A DNA stretch of 64,000 nt from Phymorhynchus buccinoides (lineage: Eukaryota; Mollusca; Gastropoda; Neogastropoda; Raphitomidae). Made by a program: the position numbers and the translations under genes. The stretch covers positions 12,225,100 through 12,289,099 of the forward strand of contig CM065699.1 in assembly GCA_017654935.2 (NCBI GenBank), written 5' to 3'. The notes under the pieces were generated by a model. That model made no database searches. It was not told the DNA's origin and saw nothing but the letters and a program-made list of their open reading frames with translations. Positions 45,116 to 58,554 of the stretch are shown here, piece after piece (the first letter of the stretch is position 1; every line of letters begins with the position of its first letter).

Positions 45116-45362
45116 ACTTCTTCTTCTTCTTCTTCCCGTCAACCGGCCAACTTCATCAGGTTGAAGATAATCGCTGTATATTGAGAAAAAAAAAGAAGAG
45201 AAAACGAAGGTCACCACACAGCGCTGAGACACAGCAAAGAAAATAATAAATAATAGATAAGAGACCTAGTCCAGCCCCAATCCAGCCTAATGCTGGGCCA
45301 GGCCCACAGTCGCCAGACCAGAAGAGGTATGAGCAGAATAGATGGGGTGGGGTGTGAGGGGA

Positions 45363-45397
<35 letters not shown>

Positions 45398-45640
45398 CTT
45401 TCATGGAAAAACAAAAGGGAAGGGAAGGGGGAGGAGCCCAAGTTGTGAGAGTTGGAATATCAGAGTTGGCGCCAAGCCTGGACCTGAAGAGGTCCAATGA
45501 CTCAGTTTCCACAGTGTCCTGGGGCAGCATATTCCAGTCAGGAATTGTCCGAGGGAAAAACAAAAAGGACTTCTGCCTGTAGAGTGTACGGCAAGAGCGT
45601 ACGAAACATGTATGTTTTACATACATACACTAGACAAACA
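45116..45640 (-). mobile_element. LINE 3' end, minus strand, with (GAA)n tail
   Basis: On the minus strand the RT C-terminus reads RSCRTLYRQKSFLFFPRTIP, DWNMLPQDTVETESLDLFRS, typical of the ..N.FFPR.I..WN.LP...V...S...F...L end of Jockey/RTE-type LINEs. The frame then runs into a 35-nt homopolymer (45363-45397, G on plus). The 3' UTR ends ACCTGATGAAGTTGG...GAAGAAGAAGAAG. The element is strongly 5'-truncated. Confidence 0.75.
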
Positions 45641-45789
45641 TGCACAACCACACATCACACATTATACAGACAGAGAAACGCACAGGTCTTAAAAAATAAG
45701 AAAAAAATATTTGACCTTTTGTCACAATTTGTGTATGTCACCAAGTCAGGATTGCAGTTGAAACACCCTGTTTTCTAAGCAACATAAAC

Positions 45790-46310
45790 ATGTCTGACAG
45801 AGTAATAGTGGCACAAATTAGAACTAAACATCATGGAGAGGTGGCCATCAACACCCAGCACAGGCTTGTCCCCCATCCCCCATCCCCCAGACAAGACTGT
45901 CACACACAGAGCATATCTTCTTCCGGCAACAAAGACAAATTACAGGAAGTTTTCTTTCTTCCCCAGGGATATGTGTGAGTGGAACAGCCTTCCACATGAG
46001 GCAATAACATCTGCCTCGGTGGAGGTCTTCAAAGCCCAGATTTAACCCCCTCCCTCCCTGATACTCTCTTCCCCCCTCACTTCCCTTTCCCTGGAGCTGA
46101 TCATCTGGGCAGTGTTTACTCCCTACAGATTGATTGCTATACAGGAAACCCCCATTTGTAATGCATCATAACACGTCAATAGGATAATGCAGGATGTCAA
46201 GAGAAAGAAGAATATTGTGTTGTCTATGTTGTTTGAAAAAGACATTTTTGTTGAAATATTACATGTTCTGATTTGTCTCATCAATAAAACAACGGTTACT
46301 TTGCACTTGT
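45790..46310 (+). mobile_element. LINE 3' end, plus strand
   Basis: Frames read THRAYLLPATKTNYRKFSFF, PRDMCEWNSLPHEAITSASV and EVFKAQI followed by a stop at about 46043. It is the same class of RT C-terminus as the minus-strand copy at 45116-45640 but a different sequence (PRD+..WN.LP...+...S...FK..+). A 3' UTR of about 260 bp follows; the end is unclear. Confidence 0.75.
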
Positions 46311-46356
46311 AAATTTATTTGTGTGGTACTTTGGTCAGTGACGTTGCAGTCTGTTT

Positions 46357-46425
46357 CTTCTTCTTCTTCGCCTCAGGCAGCCAACTTCATCAGGATGAAG
46401 ATTCTGCTGCAATCTGTTCTGTTTT
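46357..46425 (-). mobile_element. LINE 3' tail stub with (GAA)n
   Basis: On the minus strand, ATCTTCATCCTGATGAAGTT precedes GGCTGCCTGAGGC and GAAGAAGAAGAA, matching the tail at 45116-45180. Only the last ~70 bp were inserted. Confidence 0.65.
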
Positions 46426-47559
46426 TGTGTGTGAGGAAGTTTCTTTCTGTTTCTGTATCGTAGTCGAAAGGGCCACTTTTGTGGCCATTTATCGACGAAA
46501 AACTAGGGGAGAGCACCTATTCCCTAATCTTATTATCCTTTTATTCTTATTATTTTCCTTTTTGTTCTTGATCTTTCCTTCTTGTTCCTGATCTTTCTTT
46601 CTTCTTGATTCTTCCTTCCTCTTGTTTTCCTGTCTTGATCTTTCATTCCCCATTCTTTTTTCTCTTGGTCTTTTTCTGTCTTCCTCCTTCTTCAGGCATT
46701 TCTATCTTGTTGCTCTGTCGATGTCTATTTCAGTATTTCAGTCATCTGAAACTGGCAATTATCATTTGTCAACAAAAGGTGTTCGTCTTTATAAACTAAT
46801 TTAAAGATGCATTCCTTCAAACACAACCAAACACAAACATATGAGCATTTTGATCTTCCCCCAAAACAACTCACCAGCAGCTGTTACTCACAAAACTCAC
46901 AGCTCCATGGAATGTGATGACAGCGGCAGCAGTCTACGTAGCTTGCCAGTAGCTTTCAGAAGCTCGCCATGATTAATAGAAGGTGAGGGTCACACGGGTC
47001 ACATACTTTTACTTTGTTTGTTGTAGTTTTGCTTACGTACTCCGACAGCATCGTCTGAACAATGCAACTTTAGGTGTTTTAAAATTTAGTTTCATTAGTA
47101 ACAGCAGTGCCTCAGATGGTCACTGTATGTATCAAGACATTTGCAAAAATAGCATTTTGGCAAATTTAGCATAAAACAGTTGCTTGAATGAGTAATTTGA
47201 CTGAACCAGAATTATGACATTAAAAGTACCAGGGGCAATATAGGCATGAGATTTTTGTGTGTACATGCCTCCTAATAGTACAGGAGCTAAGCAGCTAAAA
47301 CTGAACATGTTGGACAAAAGCATTAAACTTTGTGTGAAGCTTATTTTCGTCCTACTAAATTTAGAAATGGACCCAAGAAATTCGTGCGTCCGTATGTGGT
47401 CACATGACATGCGTTTAAAACGCATGAATCCACACCCAGATTTATCTCTAAAACTAGTAAAAACCGACAAACTGTGTAACAATACTTACTTAAAGAAATG
47501 AAAGTAACTTTTTGATGCTGCATTAACATTTAATAGGCAAGAAAACATGAAAATCAAAG
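46426..47559. other. Intergenic, no gene seen
   Basis: A T-rich stretch (46500-46700) gives Leu/Phe-rich open frames without a domain. No recognised repeat. Confidence 0.5.
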
Positions 47560-47935
47560 TTGAAAGTACTGACATTGTGCAAACCTCCAAAATAGTCCAT
47601 CTGGACCTGATGCTTTGCTGGGGTTCAGTCCTTGCAGCAGCTTCCTGACTCCCTCCACATAGATGTTCACTGTGTCAGTGTGTGGCATATGGGGTCTGTG
47701 TTGAGACCCGTGTCCAAGGCTTGAAGTCTTCAGCAGAGCAGTCGACTTTGCTGCTGAATGCTGACTGAAACTGAGCATTCAGGGTTTCTGATTTCTCCTT
47801 TGGGTCCCAGCTAGCTTGCCTTCCACTTTGAGGGGAGAAACATTGGCCGCTTCTGTTCGTTTGGACTTGATGAAGGTCCAGAAGGACTTCTTAGTCTTGG
47901 GGGTAGTGCTGGAGTTAGTGCATATCGACAGTCGA
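47560..47935 (-). pseudogene. LINE reverse transcriptase N-terminal fragment
   Basis: Minus-strand frames read KTKKSFWTFIKSKRTEAANV, SPLKVEGKLA, LNAQFQSAFS and VEGVRKLLQGLNPSKASGPD. The G+.KLL..L.P.KA.GPDG motif and the preceding LN..F...F block mark the region between endonuclease and RT palm in Jockey-type LINEs. One frame change is needed near 47790. Both ends are truncated. Confidence 0.78.
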
Positions 47936-50369
47936 TCCCATTAATTACTACAAATACCACACAAAATGGTTCTAAGTTGGCAGTTGAGGCCCAAGCCATT
48001 GTGAGATCTCCTGCTGGCAGTGCGTTATAAACGCACGTCGTGCGTCACAAACGAAAGCACATTCGTCTTGGGTCCGTTTGTAATTTTGACCTTTGGGGTG
48101 AAAGGTCAAATTTACCAAAATACCAAGTTTCGTATTTTTGTCCTGTGTGTCCAATAATTTAGGTTGATTTGTTTTACCTTTAGGCCTAGCTCCTACACTA
48201 TAAAATGATCAAAGGGAGTTAACTCTAGGCCCTACTGCTGACAGTGTTGTCGTTTGTTTCCGCACTGCTTCACCGCTGGAACGAAAGTAGGCCTTGTGGA
48301 ATGCGGGGACAGGGGCTCTGTTGAAACACTGTAATTCTGGTACGTAAAACCGTCTGGATTCGATGTATTAGTAAAAAATGACTGTGGAAGGAAGGAAAGA
48401 AGATTTATAATTAGCACTGAAGTAAACACGAAGACACATTGACACACTGTCAGTGACTGTGACTCGTGACAGTTCACACACACACACACACGAATATTAT
48501 TATTATTATTATTTATTTTATTACAACACGGGAGTGTATTGATTGTGGCTACGTACTGCAAAGAAGAAGAAGAAGAGATGTTTTGATAGTAAATTAGTGT
48601 AAATTATCTTTTTTCCCTTGTCAGATTCTTCTTGAAGCTTGTTGAAATGGAGTTTAGATTTACATGGTCAGCATAACTGCATGGAACAATCTTTCTAATT
48701 AAACTGAGAAAATAATGCTTTACGCCCTCTTCGGCCTTTCGGCCGTGTGGGGCTTTAAGATTTTACTTGGGGATGTAAAAAGAACGGGGAGGGGGGGAGG
48801 AGGGGAGTGACCCGGAGGATCTCAGCACCTTTGATTATTACTCTTGGTTGGTTCCGAGCTCGCATTCTACAGACTACCAGTTGACACACAATAAAAAATA
48901 TAGTTAGCTATGTTATAATCGTTACTTATAAAATATGTTATTTGAGAAAGGCCGCTCCAAGAGCTGTAGTTAAAATTTTCAGGACCACAAAGTTAAAAAT
49001 GTAATCTTTATAAGTTTATTAAAAACTTTTAAAATGTCATGTAAGGTCGGTTAAAATCGCGAAAAACAAATAAGGTTATGTACAAGAAATAATTTGACTT
49101 CATAATGAGGCTGACTTGAGTAAAGATTTTTACGTGTGTGGTGGGTTTAATTTAATAAAAAATAAAAAACGGAGCCAGGCAGGTTCGAACCTGGAACCTC
49201 AGTGTGGTGTCTAAACTGTTACGCTGTGTATGTTCTTGTTGTTAGATGAAAAATTTGTCCTTATAAGTGAAACCGTGGGTAAAATCACTTTTGCTACCAT
49301 GGGAGAACGTGGAGCCCCTGTGGTGGGCCCCCACATTCTACTGTACAGTGTGGAGGGTTTAAAATAGATTTACAAGGCAAAGTTAATTTATCTACATATG
49401 TACACCCGACATACTATTTACATTTAATTATTTATTTCGCAGGGAATGTCATTTTTAATGATGACAACCGATTAAAACGTTAAAATGAATATGAATGTCG
49501 ATTGGGGAGTCTCCCGGCCTATTTTCTGTTAGTGCTTCTTTTGAAGCAGGAGGCCCAGTCAGGGATTAACTTTTTATCTGAAACTTATTTTATGAATTTT
49601 ATATAGGAAATAGATTATAGAGGGCTAAAGTAAATTTTAATTCTGCATTTATAATTTGGTAATAATTTATGGTGAGGGAGCAAGTTTTATATTTTGACCT
49701 GCGCTCCGAGTATTATTCATTTGTTATTTTTAATTATAAGCTTTAAAAAATAAAATTAAAAAATATTAAGATCAGTTTACTTTTATTTATTAAAATCAAG
49801 AGTTTGTATAATTGAATAACACAGCGTGTGGTTTGTTTGAATTTATTTATAAAGATGGTTGGGTAAAATGGTGATGGGCTGCCAGTCCGCAGGAGTGTGT
49901 GTGTTTCCGGGGTGAGACTCACTGGCGGGAGGCAAAATAATTTTATGTTTTATTTTGAAGTTTAATGTTATTTGAGTAGTATAGGTAATGAATTTGAAGC
50001 CCATGGAAAGGGAAGGGGGCTGGGACAGGCCCCCAGTTGAGTGGAAAAAGGAGGATAGTTGGGGGTGGGGGTCCCCAAAAGAGTTGGGGACTTGCGACCC
50101 TCTGTGGTACGGCGGGCCCCCCCTCCGGGCCCCTAATTAAACTGTAAATGCATCATCACTAAAATGGTCCGAAACTTAATTGACAAAAAATGTAATACTA
50201 TTATGTACTCCACAAATTTGGAGGAAATAAATTAAAAATAAATCAATACACATAAGTCAAAATAATTCATGGGCAAAAATATATCAATTTATTATTATTT
50301 AAGAAAATGTATAGTGTTTCACCTTTAAGCTCTATAGTCTAAGCGTTTATACTACAAATGAAAAATATC
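47936..50369. other. Long AT-rich stretch with GC-rich edges; no gene seen
   Basis: Hosts AAGAAGAAGAAGAG at 48561 and a tRNA-like B box in reverse (GGTTCGAACCTGG at 49181), possibly a SINE remnant. The 48715-50150 part opens with CGCCCTCTTCGGCCTTTCGG and closes with CGGGCCCCCCCTCCGGGCCC. No inverted ends or protein frame are found. Unclassified. Confidence 0.45.
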
Positions 50370-50895
50370 TAGAGTACAAGGGGGGTTGTGTGCCCCTTAA
50401 CTTAAGGCATTAGTGTAATATGACGTCAATTTGTGGATCTCCAGTTCGATATTGGAAAAGATTTAGATCACCAGCATCTGTTAAAATGTTTCTGCTTCCA
50501 CTGTATCCACGCTCTGCTTTGTAACTGAAACCGTTTTCTAGAAGCAAACAGATTTCTGAAGACTATGACAAATTGGTCATTGCATACTGGTACGGGTCAG
50601 TGCACACCGTACATACGGGTGTTGCATTTTTATCTATGTATGTAACCCATAGCAACTTTCACCCCACATCAAGTGAGGAAGGAAATCTTAACGTAAAATG
50701 AGTAGATTCAAATCTTACCTTTTAAATCGATGGAAGTTGGTTTCTTTTGGTTAAAAAATGGAAGTTCAAAGAAATAAACATCATTGGAATAAATTATGCA
50801 AAGCATGACATGATTTATTGACAATCTCTATGATTTCAAGGGGGGGGGGGGGGTACGCACTGAGCCAACCAACGCAAAGACCCGTCAGTACTCTA
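50370..50895. mobile_element. MITE family F, long copy (526 bp)
   Basis: Starts TAGAGTACAAGGGGGGTTGT and ends CCCGTCAGTACTCTA. The left ~60 bp and right ~80 bp match the 118-bp copy at 38874-38991; roughly 400 bp of extra sequence sits between. Confidence 0.8.
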
Positions 50896-51186
50896 GAGGG
50901 CAAAATGCTTCAATAAACCTACAGAGCCTAAACTGATATGATATATGTATGATATGATAGTCTGTGTAAACCTGAAATGTGAATACTTAGATTCATGGGG
51001 ACCGATCAGCGGGACCTGGCTGGCTGGGCCATGGGCCAAGCTTCCCGTTCTTTTTCTTCTGTCCGCTTTCTTCTTCTTTGAACTCGCGCATTTCCGTATA
51101 TCCTCCTAAAGTTCTACAACGACAGAATACTGTGGTCGCTATACGGAATGAAGGAAGGATGGATTCATGTACATGTATGTATGTTA

Positions 51187-51195
51187 TGTGTGTGC

Positions 51196-51262
<67 letters not shown>
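51187..51262. repeat. (GT)n microsatellite
   Basis: GT run about 130 bp upstream of the first ANO10 coding exon. Confidence 0.95.
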
Positions 51263-51263
<1 letters not shown>

Positions 51264-51395
51264 ATGCACATCACTCGTCATACACACATGTGTGCATATC
51301 TATGAAATGTGAGTGTATGTACATGCCTATGCACCACCGTGCATGCTTAGTTGTACAGATCTATGTGTTTGCGTTTCATAGACGTTAAAACACCA

Positions 51396-51620
51396 ATGGA
51401 TGGGCTTCACCAACGCTCTGGTGGCGTGGAAGATCTGCCAGGGGCAGAGAAGTCAAAAACAGCTACTGCCCCCGAGGGATTTGAACCTCTGGTGGTGGTG
51501 GAGTTCTCTGCGTCAGCCAAACAGGAGGCGGTGGAATGGCTGCTGAAGAAACTGACGGCTTCAAAAACGGAAGGGGGAGCTGATCTTCTGGTTCATAGGC
51601 TTTACTTGCAGCACAATAAG
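51396..51620 (+). CDS. ANO10: Anoctamin-10, coding exon 1
   Basis: ANO10 (TMEM16K) is an ER-type member of the anoctamin family of Ca2+-regulated lipid scramblases and channels. This exon encodes residues 1-75: MDGLHQRSGGVEDLPGAEK, then FEPLVVVEFSASAKQEAVEW, LLKKLTASKTEGGADLLVHR. The block PLV+.E.......E...WL...+..KK.GGA.LL is the conserved N-terminus of ANO10. The start ATG at 51396 is chosen because the homologous region begins about 30 residues later and no other Met is close; upstream frame codons to 51351 are open. A possible UTR acceptor AG lies at 51380-51381. The donor is AATAAG|GTAGGA, phase 0. Confidence 0.88.
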
Positions 51621-52129
51621 GTAGGAATATTTGTGAGCTCATCACATGTATGCAAAGTCTTATTAATTCTTATACATGTATTCTGTTATGAATTCTGTGC
51701 AATGGTTTTTTTAATAATAAAGTAGTGGCAATATCGCCATCAAGCACTGCATTCTCAGTTGCAAAAGTAAGCTATTCTTTCAGTCGTGAGATTTGGATTG
51801 TTTGGGAACAAACCAAAGCCTACGGTGCTTAAAGAAGATACTGTAAGGCCAAAGTAATTGTAGGACTGTCACTGATGTGGATGGATTTTGCGAAAAGCAA
51901 GCATAATAATAACATTAAGTGTAGTGTCGTTTAAGTCATCACATACATACAGCGCATGATGAAGAAAATCCCCAACGCCCAGGTTGTAGCCGATAATATT
52001 TGGGAATTTATTAGAACTTTCCTTTGTGAAACACAATCAGTCGTGGACATTCATTACATGATTGCTATTTCATATTCATAAGTAAGCAGCTGTGAAGCAA
52101 AAGCTGCTTTAATCAGTTAATGTTTTCAC

Positions 52130-52340
52130 TGTTGTCTGTCTGTTTGTTCCTGACTGACTATCTGACTATATGTTACCATGATAGCGTTTGAACGGGGGCA
52201 CGTAGGAGTCTGACATTTTTTATGCGTACTTAGGTACATACAAAGTCTAGGCCAAGTTCAAGCATGAAGGTCATTGGTCAAAGGTCAAGGTCACTGGAGC
52301 CGAAAATGCTGCCACCCAGCTGCTTGATTTAGCATTTTCA
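52130..52340 (+). repeat. Dispersed repeat with AAGGTCAAGGTCAC motif (copy 1)
   Basis: CTGTCTGTTTGTTCCTGACT, ATAGCGTTTGAAC, TCTAGGCCAAGTTCAAGCAT, GTCAAAGGTCAAGGTCACTG and AGCTGCTTGATTTAGC. The same order is seen at 59513-59790 and 59880-60045. Confidence 0.75.
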
Positions 52341-53011
52341 GGATCTAGTTACATGTTATTCTTGAATGAAGTTGAATCCCAAATCAATAATAACAGGCAC
52401 TGAGTCAGTCACTATCAAGGACATGATATTGCTGATACCTTAATTCAGAAATATTTTTGTCTTTGAACTAACTGAGCGTGAGCAGGAAAGATGACTCGTT
52501 ATTGTGACAAAAGTCTTGACACTGTGGGCTTCAAAGTGGTCTATGTAGATGTTGCCAGGTGAAACGTTTGTGTGTTTTACTTTTAGTCATACATACTGTA
52601 TAACCAGAGGAAGAATAATTCATTGGTGTAAAGAAACTTTTGGGAGAGATGGGCAACAGAGAAGAGTGCAGTAGTTAGAAGTAAAAGTTGCTTGTTCTTG
52701 CTTTGTATCATGTTTGTGTGATGTTTGTGTGATGCTGCTGTTAAGATTGATATAGTTTATGCGATTATGTTGAAATATTAACAAGAGCAGATTAATTTCA
52801 GGGTGGTAAAGATGATGCATCTCTGGTAAGATGTGTGCTCTTCTATAGCATGTACCCCTATCTCTGTACACACATACATGGATACAGCACATTCTTTAAT
52901 TTTGATATAAGGTATATAACATGATCAGATCCTGAGTTATTTCCTCTCTAACTACACTCTCCAAGTGTGCATTTTAACAATCTGTGTAATCGAACAGTGA
53001 AGAGAATCTAG

Positions 53012-53090
53012 CACAGTGGAACCTCCCTTATAAGACCTCCCATTATAAGACTCCCTCCCATATAAGACCTACTTGAGTTATTGATTTAAA
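53012..53090. mobile_element. Left-end fragment of MITE family G
   Basis: CACAGTGGAACCTCCCTTAT, AAGACCTCCCATTATAAGAC and CCCATATAAGACC match the left end of the complete copy at 63684-63932. It lies in ANO10 intron 1. Confidence 0.75.
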
Positions 53091-53099
53091 AGAGACCTG

Positions 53100-54447
<1,348 letters not shown>

Positions 54448-54828
54448 GACACACACACAAGCTCCATTAGTCATTTAACTCTACTATAGCAAGCATGCAT
54501 TGTAACAAATAAATAATCTTTAATCTAAGCAACATGTTGACACAGAAACTTATATCATATAAGAACAAGTGGAAGTAATAGTAACAGAGAGGAAAGAGTA
54601 AATGGAAATGTGTTAGGCAGGACAAGAGGAAATAATGGCGATTTATTGACTTTGTGAGAACAGCATTGCGGTGACATGTGGTGTGGTGAATTTTGAAAGA
54701 AGCTGTTAATGTATATAATATGGCACCTGTGTACATAATCATGTTTTTTAAAAACACACACACACACTTAGCTACTTTGAAATATAGCTGTTAATGTATG
54801 TATGGCACCTGTGTACATAATCATTGTT

Positions 54829-54831
<3 letters not shown>

Positions 54832-54863
<32 letters not shown>

Positions 54864-54865
54864 GT

Positions 54866-54923
<58 letters not shown>
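54832..54923. repeat. (CA)n microsatellite
   Basis: CA run with one CGCGTG interruption. A duplicated phrase TGTTAATGTAT...GGCACCTGTGTACATAATCA precedes it at 54706 and 54789. Confidence 0.95.
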
Positions 54924-54925
<2 letters not shown>

Positions 54926-55245
54926 GCAACAGATGTGACATGACTTGAGTCTTGATGTGAATCAGTTTGTTTTAGTTAGTTTTCATCTGTTTGTTTGCTC
55001 ACTCACTCCCTCCCATTCCACACTTCCCGCTTTGTGCATTTAGTTGTTGTTTTCTCTCACTCTGGTCTTTTCTCTCTTGTGTTTTTTTGTCCTTCATTCC
55101 CACCTTTATACGCCTTTGGTTAACTGCCCTGTCCTATGCACATAAGTACACACGCAAACATTTGTATGAATATACGTTAAAAAAAATTACAAGCATGCTT
55201 ACACTCATTTCCTGTCTCTCTTTAACACATATTACAATATCTGTT

Positions 55246-55580
55246 CTTTTTCTTCTTCTTCTGCATTCCCAGGCCATATGGCCATAATGGGTTGAGGTAC
55301 ATATGTGTCCGGTTTTCAGTTTTCACTGGTCTCCTTGCTGCGTACAGCCGACACATTCTGATTTCGGAGGAGCTCAAAAGTGAAACATTATTTGGAAGAT
55401 GTTGAAAAAAGGCAGGAGAATGGGTCAATAAGTCAGAGAGATTGTTTGTCGATGATAGAAAGCAAAGGAAAAAGGTAGAGTCGAAGAGAGTGGCAGATTA
55501 GAGGAAGTTACAAGCACAGAACTTCCAGAAGGTGAGGGAACTATTTTTACAAAAGACCCCCGGTATCCCCACGGGGAACA
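55246..55580. repeat. Dispersed repeat with (TTC)n end (copy of 39770-39990)
   Basis: Begins at (TTCTTC)n then CTGCATTCCCAGGCCATATG, followed by CCGACACATTCTGATTTCGG (recurs as CGACACATTCCAATTTCGG at 59044). Its second half matches 39770-39990. Probably an ancient retroelement, class unknown. Confidence 0.65.
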
Positions 55581-55935
55581 ATATCTGTAAAACTGCAACT
55601 ATGGTTCATAATGCATGATTTAAAAAAAAAGTCTTCTCATTTTAATGAGAGAAGAATGTGACTGAATATTACTGGCCAGTTTTCCGAGTTAAAAGGTTCT
55701 TCTTCTTGACTATGCGTGGCCACAATCCACGCTTTGGTTATTTTGCCAACTGGAACTGGGGAGGTTCTAGAAGAAATAATGACAAGAAAGGTTTGAATGT
55801 TTTAGCTATGACAAATGTATATACCGGTAGTTATCATAATTAACAGCAAAACCGTAACATGAGAGCTGTACAATAGATGATTTTCTACAGTAATGGAAAA
55901 TCATGGTACAGTTTAGTCTCTTGTGGAAGACTATG

Positions 55936-56165
55936 ACTCTCAAACGAGGGGGCCTTGGCACCGGCTCTGGAGCTGCAGCCAAAGGGATGGGTTGGCCTTT
56001 GGGGACCTTCCCCAACGCCAGCAGTCCTCGAGTCCCTTTGGCCGAGAGAGTGGGATGTACCCTGGGCAAGGCATCTCCACTATTAACAAATTGTAGTCCA
56101 GCCTGCCAGATAGCATCTGCCCCCTCTGCTATCTGGCAGTCATGGTCGGAAACGACTGACTGCCA
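55936..56165. repeat. Unclassified GC-rich block
   Basis: More GC-rich than its surroundings; contains GCCAGATAGCATCTGCCCCC with the complementary TGCTATCTGGC nearby (a hairpin at 56105-56140). An open frame crosses it, but no domain or splice-consistent extension is seen. Confidence 0.4.
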
Positions 56166-56169
56166 TACA

Positions 56170-56895
56170 TTTTACTGACTATAAGGCGCACCTGATATAT
56201 AAGGCGCACCCCCTAAGTTTTACACAGATTTCAGATTTTGCTGTCATGGTTTCTTAATGTTTGATTAGTCACATTATAAGTCACAAGTCATAAGTTTCTT
56301 TATTGTCCATTGGCATTGTACAACGCACGTAGAAACTTGTCTTCCACTGTGTAAAATAAAAATATTAAATAAAAGTATGAAACATAAATTTACATTAACA
56401 AATATGTAACTCTCACACCACACCCAATCATTCATTCATTCTCCGCTATCTTGCTCACTCATCATGCAACCCACCACCACTTCCGCCTTCATTTTTAACC
56501 CGTTTCTTTTTTCCTTCCTTTCCTCATTTTTTCCTTGTTCCTTTTCCTGACATTTCCATGAGCCTTAAGTGTTTTTATTTTAAACAAAACTTTCTGGGTT
56601 TCTGTGTGACCTAGTGTTTGGTGTACTGACACATTCATACTGTGTGAAGCTGGTGTATGTGTGGGAGAGAGAGAGAGTGTGTGTGTGTGTGTATGTGCGT
56701 GTGCATGTATATATACGCGTGTGTGCATGCTTATGTGTGTATGTGTGTGCACACGTGGATAAATGTGTGCATTAAAAGAGTTAAGTGGACAATCACTACA
56801 ACAATAACAACAGTGATAATGATGAAGATGATGATAAATAATGAATAAGTAAGGCGCAGGACTCTAAATCTTGAAAAAAAAAGTATCGCCTTAAA
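56170..56895. mobile_element. MITE family C copy split by a ~560-bp insertion
   Basis: The left half ACTGACTATAAGGCGCACCT with ATATAAGGCGCACCCCC is at 56174-56280. The right-end motifs TAAGGCGCAGGACTC and AAAAAAAGTATCGCCTTA are at 56850-56896. The intervening block contains GT microsatellites and unrecognised sequence. Confidence 0.65.
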
Positions 56896-57000
56896 TATGG
56901 CCAATTTTTCTCCTTCTTTGTCGTCCTCTTTTTTTTTTAATGTGCAGAATAAATGATTAAATGACTTATTCAGTTGTGTGAATGTTTACGTCTTTATCAG

Positions 57001-57136
57001 GAAACGATGGTGCTGGTGGGAGCGGGACCGGATCGTCTGCTGCTGGCGGCAGAAATGCACGAGATGAAGAAACCTAACAAAGATGGCTTTCATTGCGAAG
57101 TGAACGCGCAAGATATTGACAGCTTCATAGGTTCAG
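57001..57136 (+). CDS. ANO10: Anoctamin-10, coding exon 2
   Basis: The acceptor is CTTTATCAG|GAAACG, phase 0. The reading is ETMVLVGAGPDRLLLAAEMH, then EMKKPNKDGFHCEVNAQDID. ANO10 has +LVGAS...+LLGAE..GL.K in this place, part of the cytosolic Anoct-dimer domain. Donor choice is ambiguous: GT at 57131 or GT at 57137 both leave phase 1 and differ by two codons. The later site (TCAG|GTATTG) is used here. Confidence 0.88.
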
Positions 57137-57619
57137 GTATTGTCATTTCCATGATGTATTTTCTTCAAATAACTGGTGTTCGCATAAAGGACTCCGACAT
57201 GGGTGCTACTCTTTCATTTTTACACTGATTTCAGTGTATTTAATTTTACCAGAAACTGAACTTCAGGTTTTGTTAATTCATCCCGCCAAAATAAAAAAAA
57301 TGACCACAAGCGATTTGGGGCGTTTTTAACGTTGTTGTTTTTATCTTGGAAGTTTACAAAGGCAATGTAATAATTTTACTAGGCTTATCAAACTCAAACT
57401 GTCTGTCTATCATTTCAACTGTCTGTCTGTCTCGTTATATCTCTCTCTTAAGTTGCCCCCTTGAATCATCTGACGGGGCTCTGTCCCCTGTACCCTACCG
57501 GGGGGCCATGGGTCCTTGGACCCTGCCTTTCAGTATTTTTCATTTGGGGGAGTTGCACCCATGCTACGAAGCCATTCAACGATTACTGACAAAATCTAGC
57601 CTCCTTATCAGTGGTAAAG
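57137..57619. other. ANO10 intron 2 start, no gene seen
   Basis: No recognised element. Confidence 0.5.
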
Positions 57620-57846
57620 TTTTTATTTGACCCCTTGCCTGTCTGGCTCTGCGTCTACCACGGGGTGTGTGATGTCATTGATGACGTCATAACTTTTGAT
57701 GTCATAGCCCTGGAATGATGGTTTTTGTCAGGAAAGATGTATCTCTAGATCATTTTTTTTTCAGATTGAGGCTAATGGGTCTCTTTTTCATTTTTATAGT
57801 AATGAAGAAGAGAATTTCACAAATGTTCTCCATCAGTGAAGAGGTT
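57620..57846 (-). mobile_element. MITE family E, minus copy
   Basis: The complement of 37947-38171: CATAACTTTTGATGTCATAG, CAGGAAAGATGTATCTCTAG and CATCAGTGAAGAGGTTAA appear in the expected reversed order. It lies in the intron between ANO10 exons 2 and 3. Confidence 0.78.
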
Positions 57847-58008
57847 AAACTGACTTAAAACGTAAACCATAAAGATTGGAAATATCAGCAATATTAAATG
57901 TAACTTCTACACTTGACCAGCAGTCAAGATTTATTAAATCGGTAAATCCTGCGCACACACAACGAAAATGGTTTATTCTGGAGAAATTACAGTAGGTAGG
58001 AGAAAAAC

Positions 58009-58082
58009 ACCATAAAGCCAATAAAATGCAGTTGACAGAGTTAGGAAAAGAAAACATAAAGCCAATAAAATGCAGTTGACAG
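58009..58082. repeat. 28-bp direct repeat pair
   Basis: CATAAAGCCAATAAAATGCA plus GTTGACAG occurs at 58010-58037 and 58055-58082. Confidence 0.9.
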
Positions 58083-58554
58083 CTGAGCTATTTACCAGCA
58101 TATTCATTCTTTTATTTGATAAGCTATGATTCTAATGGATAAAATGAGGCAAAGAAAGATTTGTGGGGGTTTTCTTATGAAAGTGTCAAAAAGTATACAC
58201 TTGATGATATTTATGTGTGTATGACTTATTGGAATGTTTCATATGCGTTAAATCGTCAGTGAAATCATTTGTGTCATTTCCTCTTCAGCACTCTTAATAA
58301 GCTCCAAAAATGAATCAGTAATAATACATTTGTTTTATGAGAATAATTTTGCTAACAAAATTATGACGTTCTGTTCATGCTAATAAAACCCAACAAAATA
58401 TAACACTTTGGTTTGATTAGAATTGAATTGGGACCAAACACACCTTCAGATTTCCAGTCGGATATGTATTCAAGCTCAGGTCAGGTCAGGTAGTTAGGTC
58501 ATTAGGCCTTGCGGCCTCTTCACTGTCCTTTCATTTTTGTTTGAACTTTTGCAC

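Noticed and set aside
46426..47560. Protein-coding gene in Leu/Phe-rich frames
   Set aside because: The frames follow a T-rich strand bias and have no membrane-protein family signature beyond hydrophobicity.
55903..56178. 91-codon plus-strand frame as an extra ANO10 exon
   Set aside because: ANO10 reads continuously from 51620 to 57001 in phase 0 with homologous residues on both sides, leaving no room for it.
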